A stretch of 64,000 nt of DNA from Cyclina sinensis (Eukaryota; Mollusca; Bivalvia; Venerida; Veneridae), in NCBI GenBank assembly GCA_012932295.1, contig JAAONU010000006.1, forward strand, positions 24,206,882-24,270,881. The letters are read 5' to 3'. A program made the translations under genes and the position numbers. A model generated the notes under the pieces. It was not told the DNA's origin. It saw only the letters and a list, made by a program, of their open reading frames with translations, and ran no database searches. Of this stretch, positions 50,001-62,100 are shown piece after piece (the stretch's first letter is position 1; every line of letters starts with the position of its first letter).

Positions 50001-53000
50001 ACTGACATATCACAGTGGAGTTGGTAGTTAATGTTCCGTTTACAGATCTTTCACACAAGTTGTTTCGTAATGAATGGTCAAACTTGCACTCGATATAACT
50101 TGCGCAACTGTAAAAAATATTGTGGAAATAGAAGTTACAAAAAAAAAAAAAAAAAAATAAACCATATTTTCATGGAACAGTAAATATATATGCCTTTTAT
50201 TGAAAGCCTCAGTCTTTTTATAAACGAATAAAGAAATGTCTGCGCTTGAAATTCTTTATATAAGAGCACATAATTCAAGATTGAAAATTAAATTTATTCT
50301 TTGAAAAATACTTTGTGTGGCAGATTTTATTTACCGTATATTTATTACAGACGATTTCTGATCATAAAGATTGGTATCACGTCGTTAAAATACGGTAATT
50401 GTGATAAATCAAAAACCTTTTCTTGATGACAGTTTGCGTTCCATTCGGATTGATTTGGATCACATTTATACAGTGAGACTCTCTTGACTGACAACTTGAT
50501 ATGTAACAGTGTTTTTCATCCGTGCAGGTGTGGCATGAGTACCCCGGAAGTAGGTGCAGGGGTGAAATGATTTGTAGGTTGTCTTGTTGGTATTTTTGAA
50601 GTTGGAGACGAAACTGTACAAAGCCTCTGCTGAAGAATTAGAGGTGCTCCGAATATCATTTGAATTCGTTGACAATGTTGAAGCCGGCTTGTGTTGATTT
50701 GGTATGGACCGTTGATCTAGTTTTCATTTGTATCGCTGTTGCAGAGGATGGGAAATACTTAGTTGTGGCAGTGTGTGTGTACACTTGGTCTTTAAAAGCA
50801 CAGTCTTTGATATTGTTATTCCAAATCAATCGTCGGAGGAACATGACATAGAAATGCAGACCCGTTCTCGTCACATTGAATAAATTTCGTTTCATCTCCT
50901 GTTTTCAAATCAGTTCTAGATTTAAGTAAAGTTGAACTCAATAATTTAATCGATTGTGATATAGTTGTTACTGTTAAAATTAAAATGGAAAGAATGACAA
51001 ATGGCTATATGTACTAACTTAATAAAACTGTATCAAAACGTATATTGAAGTATTAAAAATTGGTAGATTTTAAACCATTACTGGATTAGTTGAGACTTGA
51101 ATAATAGAGCTGATAGAAAATAATGTGTATAATATCAAAACTACAAATAACGTAAATAGGTAACACATAAAAAAGCCATTATTGATATGAATCTACCATT
51201 TTTCCTATCTTTGAAATTAATATCCCACTAAGTTTACCTGGATAAGCCAAATAGTAGGTATTACTTTTAGCCACTGCACTTCTACATAGTTTGTATATAT
51301 CAAATATTCCACTTTGTTGGTTTGATGCCTGACCGGTCGTTGTCTTTGGTTGGGTCGTTGTCTTTGGCGGTGCAGTTGTTGTCGTTGTTGAAGACAAGGA
51401 CGTTCTAACTACGCCACCTGTCAAGTGAAACAGGCTGAGGAAGTTCGTTCAAAATCAAAATGCCTTTTCGATTACCTGGATTTTATTTTCCTGGATTTCT
51501 TGGAAACATTTCTATTAAAAGGTTGGGTTTTGTAAATCAAGATCAAATTTTGGAGATGCAGTAATGTTAGAGATAGAACCCGGACTGCTAAGCTGGTAGT
51601 CCCTGAATCAGATATCATCGAAACTAGGCAACATTTATCACTTAATTTATAGAATATCTATAAACACGAAAACAGGTTATGAACTGCCTCCGTACAAATA
51701 ACCATTGTTTTTTAATCCCTCCTGTTATAAGACAAGAAACAGTTTCTAGAGATGATGACCAAGTTCTCAATAATGTATATTATTAAGATGAAATTCTGTA
51801 AAATGGTTGTAAAGTAAAGTATCAAAACGTAATCAACTGTTACTAAAGTTCAAAATCGAAACTGCGTCATATGAATGCATGTAGTAAAAAGATTCAAAGA
51901 TAGGTTCAATTAACTTTGTAATTATTTATCCGCTTTTACAATCTTAATACTTAAAACTAAACACAAAACTATAATTAAATTTACTCACGTGTTGAAAGCG
52001 TTGTACCAGAGTCTGTATGTTGCCCGTAAGTATGGGCTATCAAGTTGTTAAGGTTCTTTGTGCAATATTGCGAATAATTCGTTCCGTGTACCCTCAAATC
52101 CGGGTCCTGGCAACAATAACCACATTTAGTACCGTTTGCCATATCTGGTTTAGAAAGTGTGTGACAACCTTTCGTTGCAGAATAAGTATTTCTATCCTGG
52201 CTGCAAGTGCTCTCATTTGCGCAACTGAAACAGTTTATGGGTTTAAGACAACTTAATTTAGGTTTCCATTGAAAACAAAATACTTATTCTATATAGTAGG
52301 TGCTGCATCAAATTAAAAAAAGAAAAGCAAAATAATACGCGATCTCTCTAGAGAAAACAAAACTAAGTAATTCAAGTGATAACAGATTTATATGTCAAGA
52401 CATGGAGGAAAAAAAGCATTTCTGTCTTTAACGAAAAAAGAGCAATTCTGGCTTTAGCGAAAATAAAGTGCTTCTGTCTTTAGCGAAAAAAAGAGCATTT
52501 CTGTCTTTAGCGAAAAAAAGAACATTTCTGTCTTTAGCGTAAAAAGAGCATTTCTGTCTTTAGCGTAAAAAGAACATTTCTGTCTTTTGCGTAAAAAGAG
52601 CATTTCTGTCTTTAGTGTAAAAAGAACATTTTTGTCTTTAGCGTAAAAAGAGCATTCCTGTCTTTAGCGAAAAAAAGAGTATTTCTGTCTTTAGCGTAAA
52701 AAGAGCATTCCTGTCTTTAGCGAAAAAAGAGCATTTCTGTCTTTAGCGAAAAATGAACATTTCTGTCTTTAGCCAAAAAACATTTCTGTCTTTAGCGAAA
52801 AAAAAATCTGTCATTAGCGAATAAAAAGCATTTCTGTCTTCTGGCGAAAAAGAGCCTCGGAATTAATATAGTTTTGTTTTCACATACTAAAACAGTAACA
52901 ACCTTGCCACTAGATAAAATCTATCATTAACCAGGGTTGCGGTAGTAGAACACAACGTTCCCATGCAAAGTTTGAAATTCACTTCCCCTACTCTCAGTTT

Positions 53001-53054
53001 TGCATTTGTCGTAGCATGAGCTGGCTTCTTCGAAGTCATTGCATTCGCAGCATA
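44085..53054 (-). CDS. Secreted modular protein: Ly6/uPAR-like domains, chitin-binding domain, Ser/Thr linkers
   Basis: Multi-exon gene, probably extracellular. Exons 5' to 3': 53054-52932, 52224-51989, 51417-51238, 50898-50417, 50107-49926, 48649-48299, 47073-46938, 44328-44085. LU/Ly6-like domains are each split over two exons; the clearest is CNVCSGPDFLCEKL...YCIN...DGTRLVNRR joined to CDNFQRC...CTYCCIKDGCN (47073-44085). A second spans 50898/50107 (CHTCTDEKHCYISSC...ICQYCC) and a third 53054/52224 (CCECNDFEEASSC...CGYCCQD). Linkers are TTTTTAPPKTTTQPKTTT and a 117-codon Ser/Thr exon at 48649. YYLAYPGDETKFIQCDENGS starts a CBM14 (peritrophin) domain. All joins from 52224 down agree in phase except exon 50898-50417, which has frame slips; the first join is one base out of phase. 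The C-terminus ends in a hydrophobic stretch (ATLIIILCF). The true 5' end is unknown. Confidence 0.75.
45585..46510 (+). pseudogene. LINE 3'-end fragment in an intron
   Basis: Encodes the C-terminal tail of a non-LTR reverse transcriptase: QKRGARIILQKTIKTPPKDL, KYHTAVLVFKYLNELAPCYL, LRSSSRNELVISKFKTNYYK, a stop (45855), then FAYYSAQIWNGIPTSI. A non-coding tail follows, ending AAATAAAGTTATTATC and passing straight into ATT triplets (46510-46585), as LINE tails often do. It lies in the last intron of the Ly6-like gene, on the opposite strand to that gene. It is a different family from the LINE at 30 kb. Confidence 0.8.
46503..46585 (+). repeat. ATT/ATC microsatellite at LINE tail
   Basis: ATTATTATT and ATTATG/ATC triplets directly follow the LINE 3' end, consistent with a tail-derived microsatellite. 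Confidence 0.85.
47719..47783 (+). repeat. CA/CGCA microsatellite
   Basis: A run of CA dinucleotides followed by mixed ACGC and ACAC tetranucleotides, in an intron of the Ly6-like gene. Confidence 0.95.
49866..49936 (-). repeat. Three imperfect tandem copies of an exon end with its splice donor
   Basis: On the minus strand the exon end GACTGGTTTCAAG|GTAGGTA is followed by two diverged copies, GACTGGTTTTAAAGGCAGGT and GACTGGTTTAAAGGTAGGT, period about 25. The first is the donor used in the model because it keeps phase with the next exon (48649). The third copy also has a good GTAGGT donor. Confidence 0.75.
52405..52855 (+). repeat. ~28-bp minisatellite, about 16 copies
   Basis: The unit is GCATTTCTGTCTTTAGCG plus AAAAAAGA or TAAAAAGA, period 27-29 with variable A-runs. 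It lies in an intron of the Ly6-like gene. Confidence 0.9.
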
Positions 53055-53919
53055 CTGAAACAGATTATAATGTTTTGTCAGATACAGAATAAATCAAATT
53101 TGACATTTACTTGAGTTACTGCGCAATGTATTTAATGAAAATCATAACATTCAATTATCCATTCATCTTCAACTTTATGAAAATATATGTGATGAAAACA
53201 GCTTATTAAATCTACTTATCTGATTACAAGTGATGATTTAAATGTGCAAAAGAATAAGGTGTTAGTCAATGAAAAAAAACGGTTCAACTTAAATACAGCG
53301 AGTTTTGAAGCTTACGCGTAACTGCTCCATACGATATGTGGGGCTCTGCTACTTTGTTAAACAGAAACCTTTTTACCCTGTTACCATGGTCTCCATTGCT
53401 TAGATGATTCCACATACTCCAGATTTAACACTGAAAACAAATTAATATTAATCATGACTCTATTAATTTTATTAGTAAAACATTCAGTTAATGCTTTGCT
53501 TTTGTTTTTAAAGACCTTGAGCACGAATCTGAAATAGATTTTTTTTGGTCAAACACCAAAGGCTTTACCTGGTTTAGTTCAGCCAAGAGATTGGCTGAGA
53601 AGTTTCATAAAAACTAAGATATCGAAGGTTGTGGAATCACAATCACAATTAGTCCATTTAATTCACTCTGATCATACTAACACATGATAGCATGAGATAA
53701 ATATAAACTTAAAGAATGTGCATGAAATTAACTTTTTCACTCAGTAATAAGCTAAATGAATTAAAGTTAATTTTAAGAATTGTAATATTCCCAGTACACT
53801 TAAATCATATTACTAACTTTATAAGTTCTGTGGGCAAAATATATTAAAATGTATCATTTTTTTATTCTGCTCCGTCACAAATGTGACACATATTGAAGAA
53901 ACTTATTGCAAATGAAGAT

Positions 53920-54375
53920 ATATATATCTTGAATATTTTTTACAAGAACCTAGTCCTAAAAATCCAAGCACAAGCACACATGACATTACATTCCATGTTT
54001 TCATTTTTTTTGTGTAATATTTTGACTATTGATCAAATAAATTAAATTCATTCTATATATGTACATCTACACAGATATGTGAACATTTTCTGATAATGAG
54101 TTGTAGATAAAATTTGTCATATGAAGAGATAAAGTGTACTCACAGTGTCCTTGTATGTGTACGTCCGTGTTTGTGTATCGAAATAAATGTGCACTTTTAA
54201 GGGTTATCTTGACAAAAGCTGTACATTTTGCTATAAGAGCAACATCAGTAGATGTTAGAAGATGTTAGATCTTCCTTTTTTGGTTTAAAATATTGTACAA
54301 ATAAATCCGTTCTTTGTTGTTCTTTCTGTTTTCTACTCCTCCGAAATATATGTACTGACTCATAGTTATTGGATG
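53920..54375 (+). repeat. Dispersed repeat, right copy
   Basis: Same ordered blocks as 42195-42555: AAAAATCCAAGCA, ACACATGACATTAC, GTTCTTTGTTGTT, CTGTTTTCTAC, ATATGTACTGACT, GTTATTGGA. The sequence between blocks differs in length. Confidence 0.65.
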
Positions 54376-55434
54376 TGAATCAATAGTTTAAACTATTGTT
54401 ATATTTTATACAACTGCACCAACTCGGCCTTTTCGACAAAGTCTGTGAGAAGTAACAGTTACCTCGGAATACACGGTAAAGAGCTGTCACTTGTCTGCTC
54501 CAAATGCCCAGCGAAGGATATTGTCTTCAGAAAGTGTTTGGCCTGAGGCAATGCTATTTAGGTGAAATGAATATTCTGTGCAAATCTAACGGAATGCCTT
54601 TTTTAAGTGACACTGTGAACAACATTGTGACACATATCATGGTCCTATAAAACGGCACAGTTACAGCTCGAAATGTACACAGACGTACAGACAGACAGGC
54701 AGGCAGGCAGGCTACTATAAGTCAAAATTAAAATCCGGACAGATCAGTGGTACCGGTGATGTGAAGTAATCTCGACCTCCCTAGGATGAATATGTAAACC
54801 CAAGGCCCAGTGTATTTATTTGTGATTTACACTTAGTATGTAAATGAACCAGGAGTGTCTCTGGAACGCTATGCTTTATGTATCATTCACGGTCAACCAC
54901 AACCTAGAAGAACATAAACTCTTCAGTCGATTATTTTGTGATATCATATCAATCACTCTTATTGGCAATCAAAACCAAAACTGTGACGGATGACTGCATA
55001 CTTGCCTATTTTTACGATAATATATAGTGAAATAAATGAAGCAGGAAGGAATCGACGCTTTGGCTGTGTGAATCTAGAGGGTTGGTTTTCATCGCAAGTT
55101 GGCTGATCGGGCTGGAGTTGGACACCCATGAGAACCGGGATATTTTCTGATGCATGACGTCATAGCGTAACCCTAATAGGTTCCTAATATTGTCCATGAT
55201 TTTGAACCCAGGACTTTTTTAATGATCTTGTAATGATTTCTTGTTCGTAAGTGAATAGGTCAGTCGAATCGATTCTCTGATTCATTGATCAAGAGCGTAA
55301 GATTTTTAATCAACTCATGGCCAGCAAGAATGGTAAGGGCAGCCTTTGTCTGATGCAGTGCACCTTAGTGTTACGGACGGAAATTAGTTTAAAAAAAGAA
55401 ACTAAAAAACACATGAAAAAAAATAATATGTAAA

Positions 55435-55660
55435 CTGTACTGAAAGTAGTTCAAGCGTATTTCAGCATTACATGTACTACTGTACTGAAAGTAGTTCCTG
55501 CGTAATTCAGCATTACATGTATTACTGTACTGAAAGTAGTTCCTGCGTATTTCAGCACTACATGTAACTACTGTACTGAAAGTAGTTCCGGTGTATTTCA
55601 GCACTACATGTACTAGTGTACTGAAAGTAGTTCCGGCGTATTTTAGCATTTCCAGTACTA
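55435..55660 (+). repeat. 45-46-bp minisatellite, five copies
   Basis: The unit is CTGTACTGAAAGTAGTTCCK followed by GCGTATTTCAGCATTACATG. Starts are near 55435, 55480, 55525, 55571 and 55616. The minus-strand frame 55389-55649 is only this repeat translated. Confidence 0.9.
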
Positions 55661-56169
55661 CTTCTTACTGTGCAAATGTGATGATGTCGGAGTTTGTTTT
55701 GTGAAAGAAGTGTATAACCTTTACTCTTTAATTTCTCTATGATTCAGAATAAAGAGAAACTCTCAGTAAAGAATGAAATAATACTGAAAAAAGATAGACA
55801 TCTATAGAACTAGAACAAAGGTAAAATGTATAATAACTTGTAACAAGAGTAAATCTAAACAACAAAAAACACTAAAGCAATAAAGAACGGACTGAGACGC
55901 AAGAGGTAAAAAGGTGATTACATTATCTAATAATGATCGTTAGCATAACAGCATAAAGGGTAAGGGATATATACTATTTGAAAAGTAATGGAAATAGGCT
56001 GCAATTATAAAAGATATATAAATATAACATTTAAACGAAACTTTAAAAAAGACAGAGAATAACATCAATGTCAATATTGATTTGCAAGTATGTTGGATAC
56101 AGTTATAAAAGTGAAAAATTTGATAACAAAAATAAGTACAAATAAAGTCATAGCACTCTAGGTCATTTT

Positions 56170-59100
56170 TCAGAACAGGTTTAGAATGAGGCAGGAGGAA
56201 ATGAACCCAACAAAGGGGGTAAGTGTTGAAACGGATGAAAGTCTTTGTGCACTGTTTTTTCCAGACACCAGCCTGTCAAACATGATGATTGTTTCCGACT
56301 CATCTGCAGGGGGTTTCACACTCTCCGAGGTCGGTTTCAGATATCCAGGTCGACGGGTTGTTGTGACTTCTTTTGGTTCTTTGTCTGGTGTCAGTTTCAC
56401 TGTTACTTTATTGATTTCACCACCACCACCACCGCCATCGCCACTACCAGCTGTGATAGTTGTTGTTAGTTTTGTATGCCCCATTCCCTGTGTTATGTGC
56501 CCTTTGGTTACATCTTTGTCAACACCAGGTGTAGCAACATCCTCTTCAACTTGCCCATGGTCAGCACTAGGTTTTGTAGATCTTGTTGCAGGCAAACTAC
56601 TGGACCTATAGTCAGTGTCGGGTTTTTCTTTATTATGAGTTCTATCCTTGTCTTTGATTACCCCTATAGCACTGATGGCTCCGTCTGCTGGTATTTGTGT
56701 TGGTGCTGGCGCAGCAGGTGAATGGTAGACCGGCGTTGAGGAGTTATAAACATAACTCGGACGCGTTGGGGCTGAATGAAAAACAAAACAAAACAAAGAA
56801 AAGTACAAGTAAGAATATTCCGATAGGTATCCTGTGACCTATTTCTAGTATTTTAAAACGCATGTTTTACAGCAAGATGAAAGCATCCTTGTAAAGTTCT
56901 CAGCAAAGTTTTCACATAATCTCTATAGGATAGATCATCTGAAACTAGCTGTTTGCTTTAATTAAATGTTCATTACATTAAAGTGGATTTTAGAGACATA
57001 ATGTTCATCCTAATATCGATGAAATTAGATGTATAACAAACATAGGGAATAACGTAACGTAAAATACATTAATTAAAACAGTAAGGAATTGAAGCGTCCG
57101 ATACTTCACATGTACATTTGTTAATTTGAAAAACAAATACCAGCCACATTAAGGACAATGGTCAGCAAACAGTTTTATCGGTTGATTAAAAGTAATTTTC
57201 TTACCAACATGATCGTGGTTCCCGTCCTCTGCAGGGTCAGTCATAAGAATAACTTTACTTTTTACATATATCCACTTCCGGTTTGCGTCTCTCTTTTTGC
57301 GCTTACCAACTGAAATAAAAGTGTCAGTCGTGTTTTACATACCCTGAACGTGACCTTGGTTTTTAGTATTTCCGCCGGTGATAAATCAAAGAGTCGAATC
57401 AGGATACAAACTCCCCGCAGGGGTTACTTCCCCTGATTAGTACAGTAAAAGTAGCAAAGCGTGACTTAACCGGTGCGAGGAGTTTGATCAGGATTTTTCC
57501 GTGTTTTATATATGCTTCATTAGGGTTAGGGCGATATCGTATTTTTTATTTAAAATTTATTCTGTTTAAATTGTACATATAATATTCTTATGGTATTGAA
57601 GAACTGTATCTAGCTTTTGTTAAGTATACATTTTTTAGTAATAAATAAAGTTAAAAAACTACGCAAATAGTCAATTAATTATGCGTAGACTGGTTTACAA
57701 CAAAGCAATATTTACAAGGTTTTAATGCTGCAAATTTTAACATGATGTATAAAGATATTGGGATGTTTTTCATTAAGAAGCCAAATCGTCCGCTTTCAAA
57801 AATAGTCCAGCTACAATAAAAATCACAATGTATATATAATCTACTTTATAATTTCTGTGTGAAAATTATCAAATATAACTTCGCTTTTCAGTGCAAAGCA
57901 TGTTGTAAGATTATCAAATTAATGAATGAAGAACATGAAATACATTCATCTATGGATAAGACGAAATGCATGGCTGAACGGCGATTTCAAGCATTTTTTG
58001 AAATGCTAATACTTGTAGTAGCTTAGCTTTCGTGCCAGAGAGTATCAGCTGTTTTATATATATAGGATGACTTTACTGCAAAATAATGTTTTTCTCTTTA
58101 AACATGTAACATGTCAGCTCTGCTTTAGTAGTTCGTATAAGTTTGACATTTTTGCAGGGAACATCAGCTAATAGCAAACTAAATTATACGCTTTTATGTT
58201 ACAATTTATGACTTACTTTGCCCTGGTGAGTCATCGTGGCAAAGACAGTCACATTCTGGACTTGTGTCTGCCTTTGGACAAACATAGGCCTCGCAGTGTA
58301 TGTGTACCTCGTTGTACTGAACGAATTTAAACGTCTGGTAGCGGAAACCAAACTGCCATTCACTCAGGCAGAAGAACGTTACGGTAGGGTCATCTTTGCA
58401 CCTGTTATTCAAATAAAATGTTATCATAACTATGGAGTTATTTTAGAACAATGACTACACGCGGAGTAGACAATGATTCAGAAGAGAAAGACAGCAGAGC
58501 AGAGCCAAACAGGGTACAACAGAACAGACAAACAGACGGCCAGACGTGAAAGCAGGACATGTAAAGTTGTTTTAATGCTGCAAGTACAATATTGATGCGT
58601 ACTGCGTAAATGCAGAAACACGCCAATCACGTATCGCCCTGTCGCCAATTACAGCCATAGCACTACCATTTTATGATAGTGACTAAAGAGCTATGATGAA
58701 GTAACGACAATGTTTGTTCAAGCAGACAAGCAATGTTAAGTCAGAATATGAAACAAATATTGATTCAAAAAACAGTATACAAAAAGCGTTATATTCTTCT
58801 TTCAGCTTATTTCGATGAATTATTATATAACGCTCTGATCCAGGAAGTTGATTGTAACGTTGTTAGGATGTTTTGAAGGTTACCTGACGTCAATATGATT
58901 TCAATAAGATTTCAGTAAAATTGTAATTTCTTGCCGGTTTTAACTTCAACTAACCCAAAGTAACCACCCTGGCATCGCACCAAGCTCCATTGTTCTTATT
59001 TTATACCAAATTTGTCCACCATTTGTTTTAATTGTTACCGGATTAAAACAGAAGCGAACAATTTACTGGCAAACTTTATTTGAAATTCTAGCCATTTAAT

Positions 59101-62100
59101 AATGTGAAGTGGTTCAATGGTAACGCGCTGGACTTGTTATCCTGGTGTCGCGAGTTCGATCAAATGTGGAATGTATATACCGCATTATACATTACGTTTC
59201 TTATTATATTTAGATAAAATTCTAAATTACTAAAAGTGTATAATGTTTGTCGTCAACACGATTCTTGCTTCTCGAGTGTTTAATTTCTACTTTGTCTCGT
59301 ATATTCACAAAAAATGGTGCTATAAATTGCATAGATGAAAGAGTTTCTCAGTTCTTTCTTTTTTTCAAAGGATAATACGAATCTGTGTGGTAAATAATTT
59401 ACTTCATGGTACCTCCCCCGCGCCCGCCCAAAAAAATCATTTCCCCATATTTGGCATTTAATATTAAGAGTTCAGGATTGATTTTAAATTCAAATCAAGC
59501 TACTTCGAATGCTATACTGTCTTTATTTCAAAGAGCTTTGTAAATCAATTCATCGTGATTTAATGTTTTTTGTGTGTTTTTCCCTAGGGTTTTTTCAAAC
59601 TAACGGGCAAAATTATTTCAATACTTTCTTGTCTGCTAAAACACTTATATTTGCTCAGAGTTTATCGAGGTAGTTTAACAAAAGACGACAAGTTTGTTCT
59701 AATTTGGTGGCCAAGTTCCCAGGAAAAATCAACGAAACGTTCGCTCGTCGAGATTTTACAGTGCTGTGGTAGAGTAGTTGTTTTTTCCCCCGACAGATAA
59801 AAAGGATACAGAATATTGAACATCTTCTGTCAACGGTGGGCACTGGGTCGGGTGAATTCTGTACAAATATGGTGAGTCAAATGAAAATATAAACTGTTGG
59901 AAAAAAAACGCGTGTTTACATTTGATATAAAACTTTGCATTAGAAATGTTTCTTGCTGTCTGTTTTATAGTATAAGATAATTATTGTTCATGTTATTAAA
60001 GAAATTTCTACTTGGAACACACACTTAATACATTATTAAAATTGAAAATTTAACCGTCTTACGCTATCGTTTAAAAATTTAACACGTTTCTTTTTTTAAC
60101 TCTGTATGAAGGGTAACTTACTTTTCGGTAAATAGCGGGTACCGAATCGGGTGGTTTCTGTCTGAAGAGGGCGTGGCGTAGCAGTTTGGCACAACGAGTT
60201 TTATACGTGCGTCATAATTCACCAGTGTTATCACAACTTGTAACCAGTAGCCAACAACAATCTGTATCGGATATTGGATTATTTCCGTGAGGAAATTGTC
60301 GCTAGGTTTGAAAATAAGAAACAAAATTTAGACTATAGAAAAAGATAAATGATCAGAATAGATCATCGTAGAGAAAGCTTTATGGTCAAAGTCTTACGGC
60401 CACAATGGCGGTCGTATAACTGTGTTCTATTTTTAAAGCGTCCAATCCACCAAAAAAACGTTATTTTTTAAGATTTGAATGTTTAAAAAAATGAAAATGC
60501 TTACATGTAGAAAACTATGATGATGGTATAATTCGAGATGGCCACTTGTGAGAGTGAATCCGATATCGGAATAATAGGTTTCTCCACGTGATAATCACGT
60601 GGTAGCACGCACGTGAGATAGATCATGTACGTCCTGTCCCTTGTGATTATTCCAGTCGATGCAGGCCTGTATAATACTGCATTCTTGTAAATAATATGAG
60701 TTCTGTTCCACTGTGAATAATATAAAGAGAAAAACGCGTAAGAGACTCATGAAAAATCGATAACTCTTTAAAACTATATATAATCTCAATATTTGTTTCA
60801 TATTCGGACTTAGCATTGCTTATACTTCCTGAAAGAAGCAGTTAAACATGTTAAACATTCATCAACTTACAGAAAACTCACGTTTCTTTCTCTGCCACCT
60901 TCACAACTAGTTTAGAACTTTCTTGCTTTCTTTAAAAAGAGAAAGATTGACCTTGACCTTGACTATGATAGAGTCTAATTTTTACACGAAAACAACTCAC
61001 CGACATGACTGTTCCGCATTCATCGAATGGTATACTGTACGTAATGTAAGTCACATGGTCTTGCCTTCTTGCAGAACAGACTCCGCCGTAATGCCAGACT
61101 ATTGACAGGTGACTGTGGGGGACGAATCCTACCCAAGTAGTTGTCAAGTTTGCCGTAATCAGCCCGTGGTCACAGTTCAAACTTGGTGGGGCAACTGAAG
61201 GTAGAACATGTGGCTTTTGTTATATGTTTAAAGGAAAGCACTTTTAATTGATACCTCAGCGGTCACATCAAAATTGAATCAGTCATTGTATTATGGCTTG
61301 TGTAACGATTTTTTCATCATCACAAAGCATACTGTATAACTGTGATGATACACATGATTGCTAGGAGACAGAGTAGTATGATATTGCAATAATGATGACA
61401 GTACCTTTCGTTTTATTGATATCTATATAATCTATGTAATCAAAATCAGTTTTCAAAATAGATTTTGATATGCTCACGTTGTCAACATTACCATCCTCAC
61501 AATTAAATGATCATTTACAAGCATCATCTTCAAATCATCGTCATCATTACTATCATCATCGATATCATCTCCATCATCACTTTTATCACCATCGTCAAGT
61601 AATCTTCACAATCATCACCACAGTCAGCACAACTATCAAATAAACATCATCATCGTCACCGCCATCATCGATATCATCACCATCATGATCACTATTATAC
61701 ACATCATCAAATAATCACCAGTTAGATAATGCAAAGTGCTAAGTATGTATTATGGTTTGACAATGGAGAATGGAAAAAGATAAAGAAGTATCTACTTCAA
61801 AACTTAATTACTTGCTGGCAGCTCCGAAATTAAGTCCACACACGTGACTCTTGCTATATTACAGTGGCTTGTTGACGTGAAGGAGTGGGAACACTGTGAA
61901 AAGCTGTTTTCATACCCCTGACAAGTGACGTTTGTATAAAACAAAGTGTGATGAAAACTCGATATATCGAAGTCTCGACTTCCCGGAATTGCTTTATTGG
62001 AACTGTGGAATAGAATTGTCAATTTACTTTAATCCATTTTTTTCTGTTTAGCCTTAAACTTATACTGAATAGCTATTACTATTTGTTGTTTGCCTTAAAT

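Larger units (their letters stand above)
53055..56169. other. Spacer between the two minus-strand genes
   Basis: No firm coding feature. A candidate upstream exon of the Ly6-like gene (minus, about 53308-53431) follows an acceptor TTTTCAG and ends at GTTACGC|GTAAGC, in phase with the exon at 53054. It reads MWNHLSNGDHGNRVKRFLFN. It has an early stop in its first codons and no recognisable domain, so I do not include it. The dispersed-repeat copy (53920-54375) and a 46-bp minisatellite (55435-55660) also lie here. Confidence 0.5.

Noticed and set aside
55389..55649. Minus-strand frame of 86 codons with a repeated NYFQYS motif
   Set aside because: It is the 46-bp minisatellite translated.
56186..56721. 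Plus-strand frames of up to 141 codons
   Set aside because: They are antisense to the last exon of the SRCR-ZP gene, whose joins keep frame.
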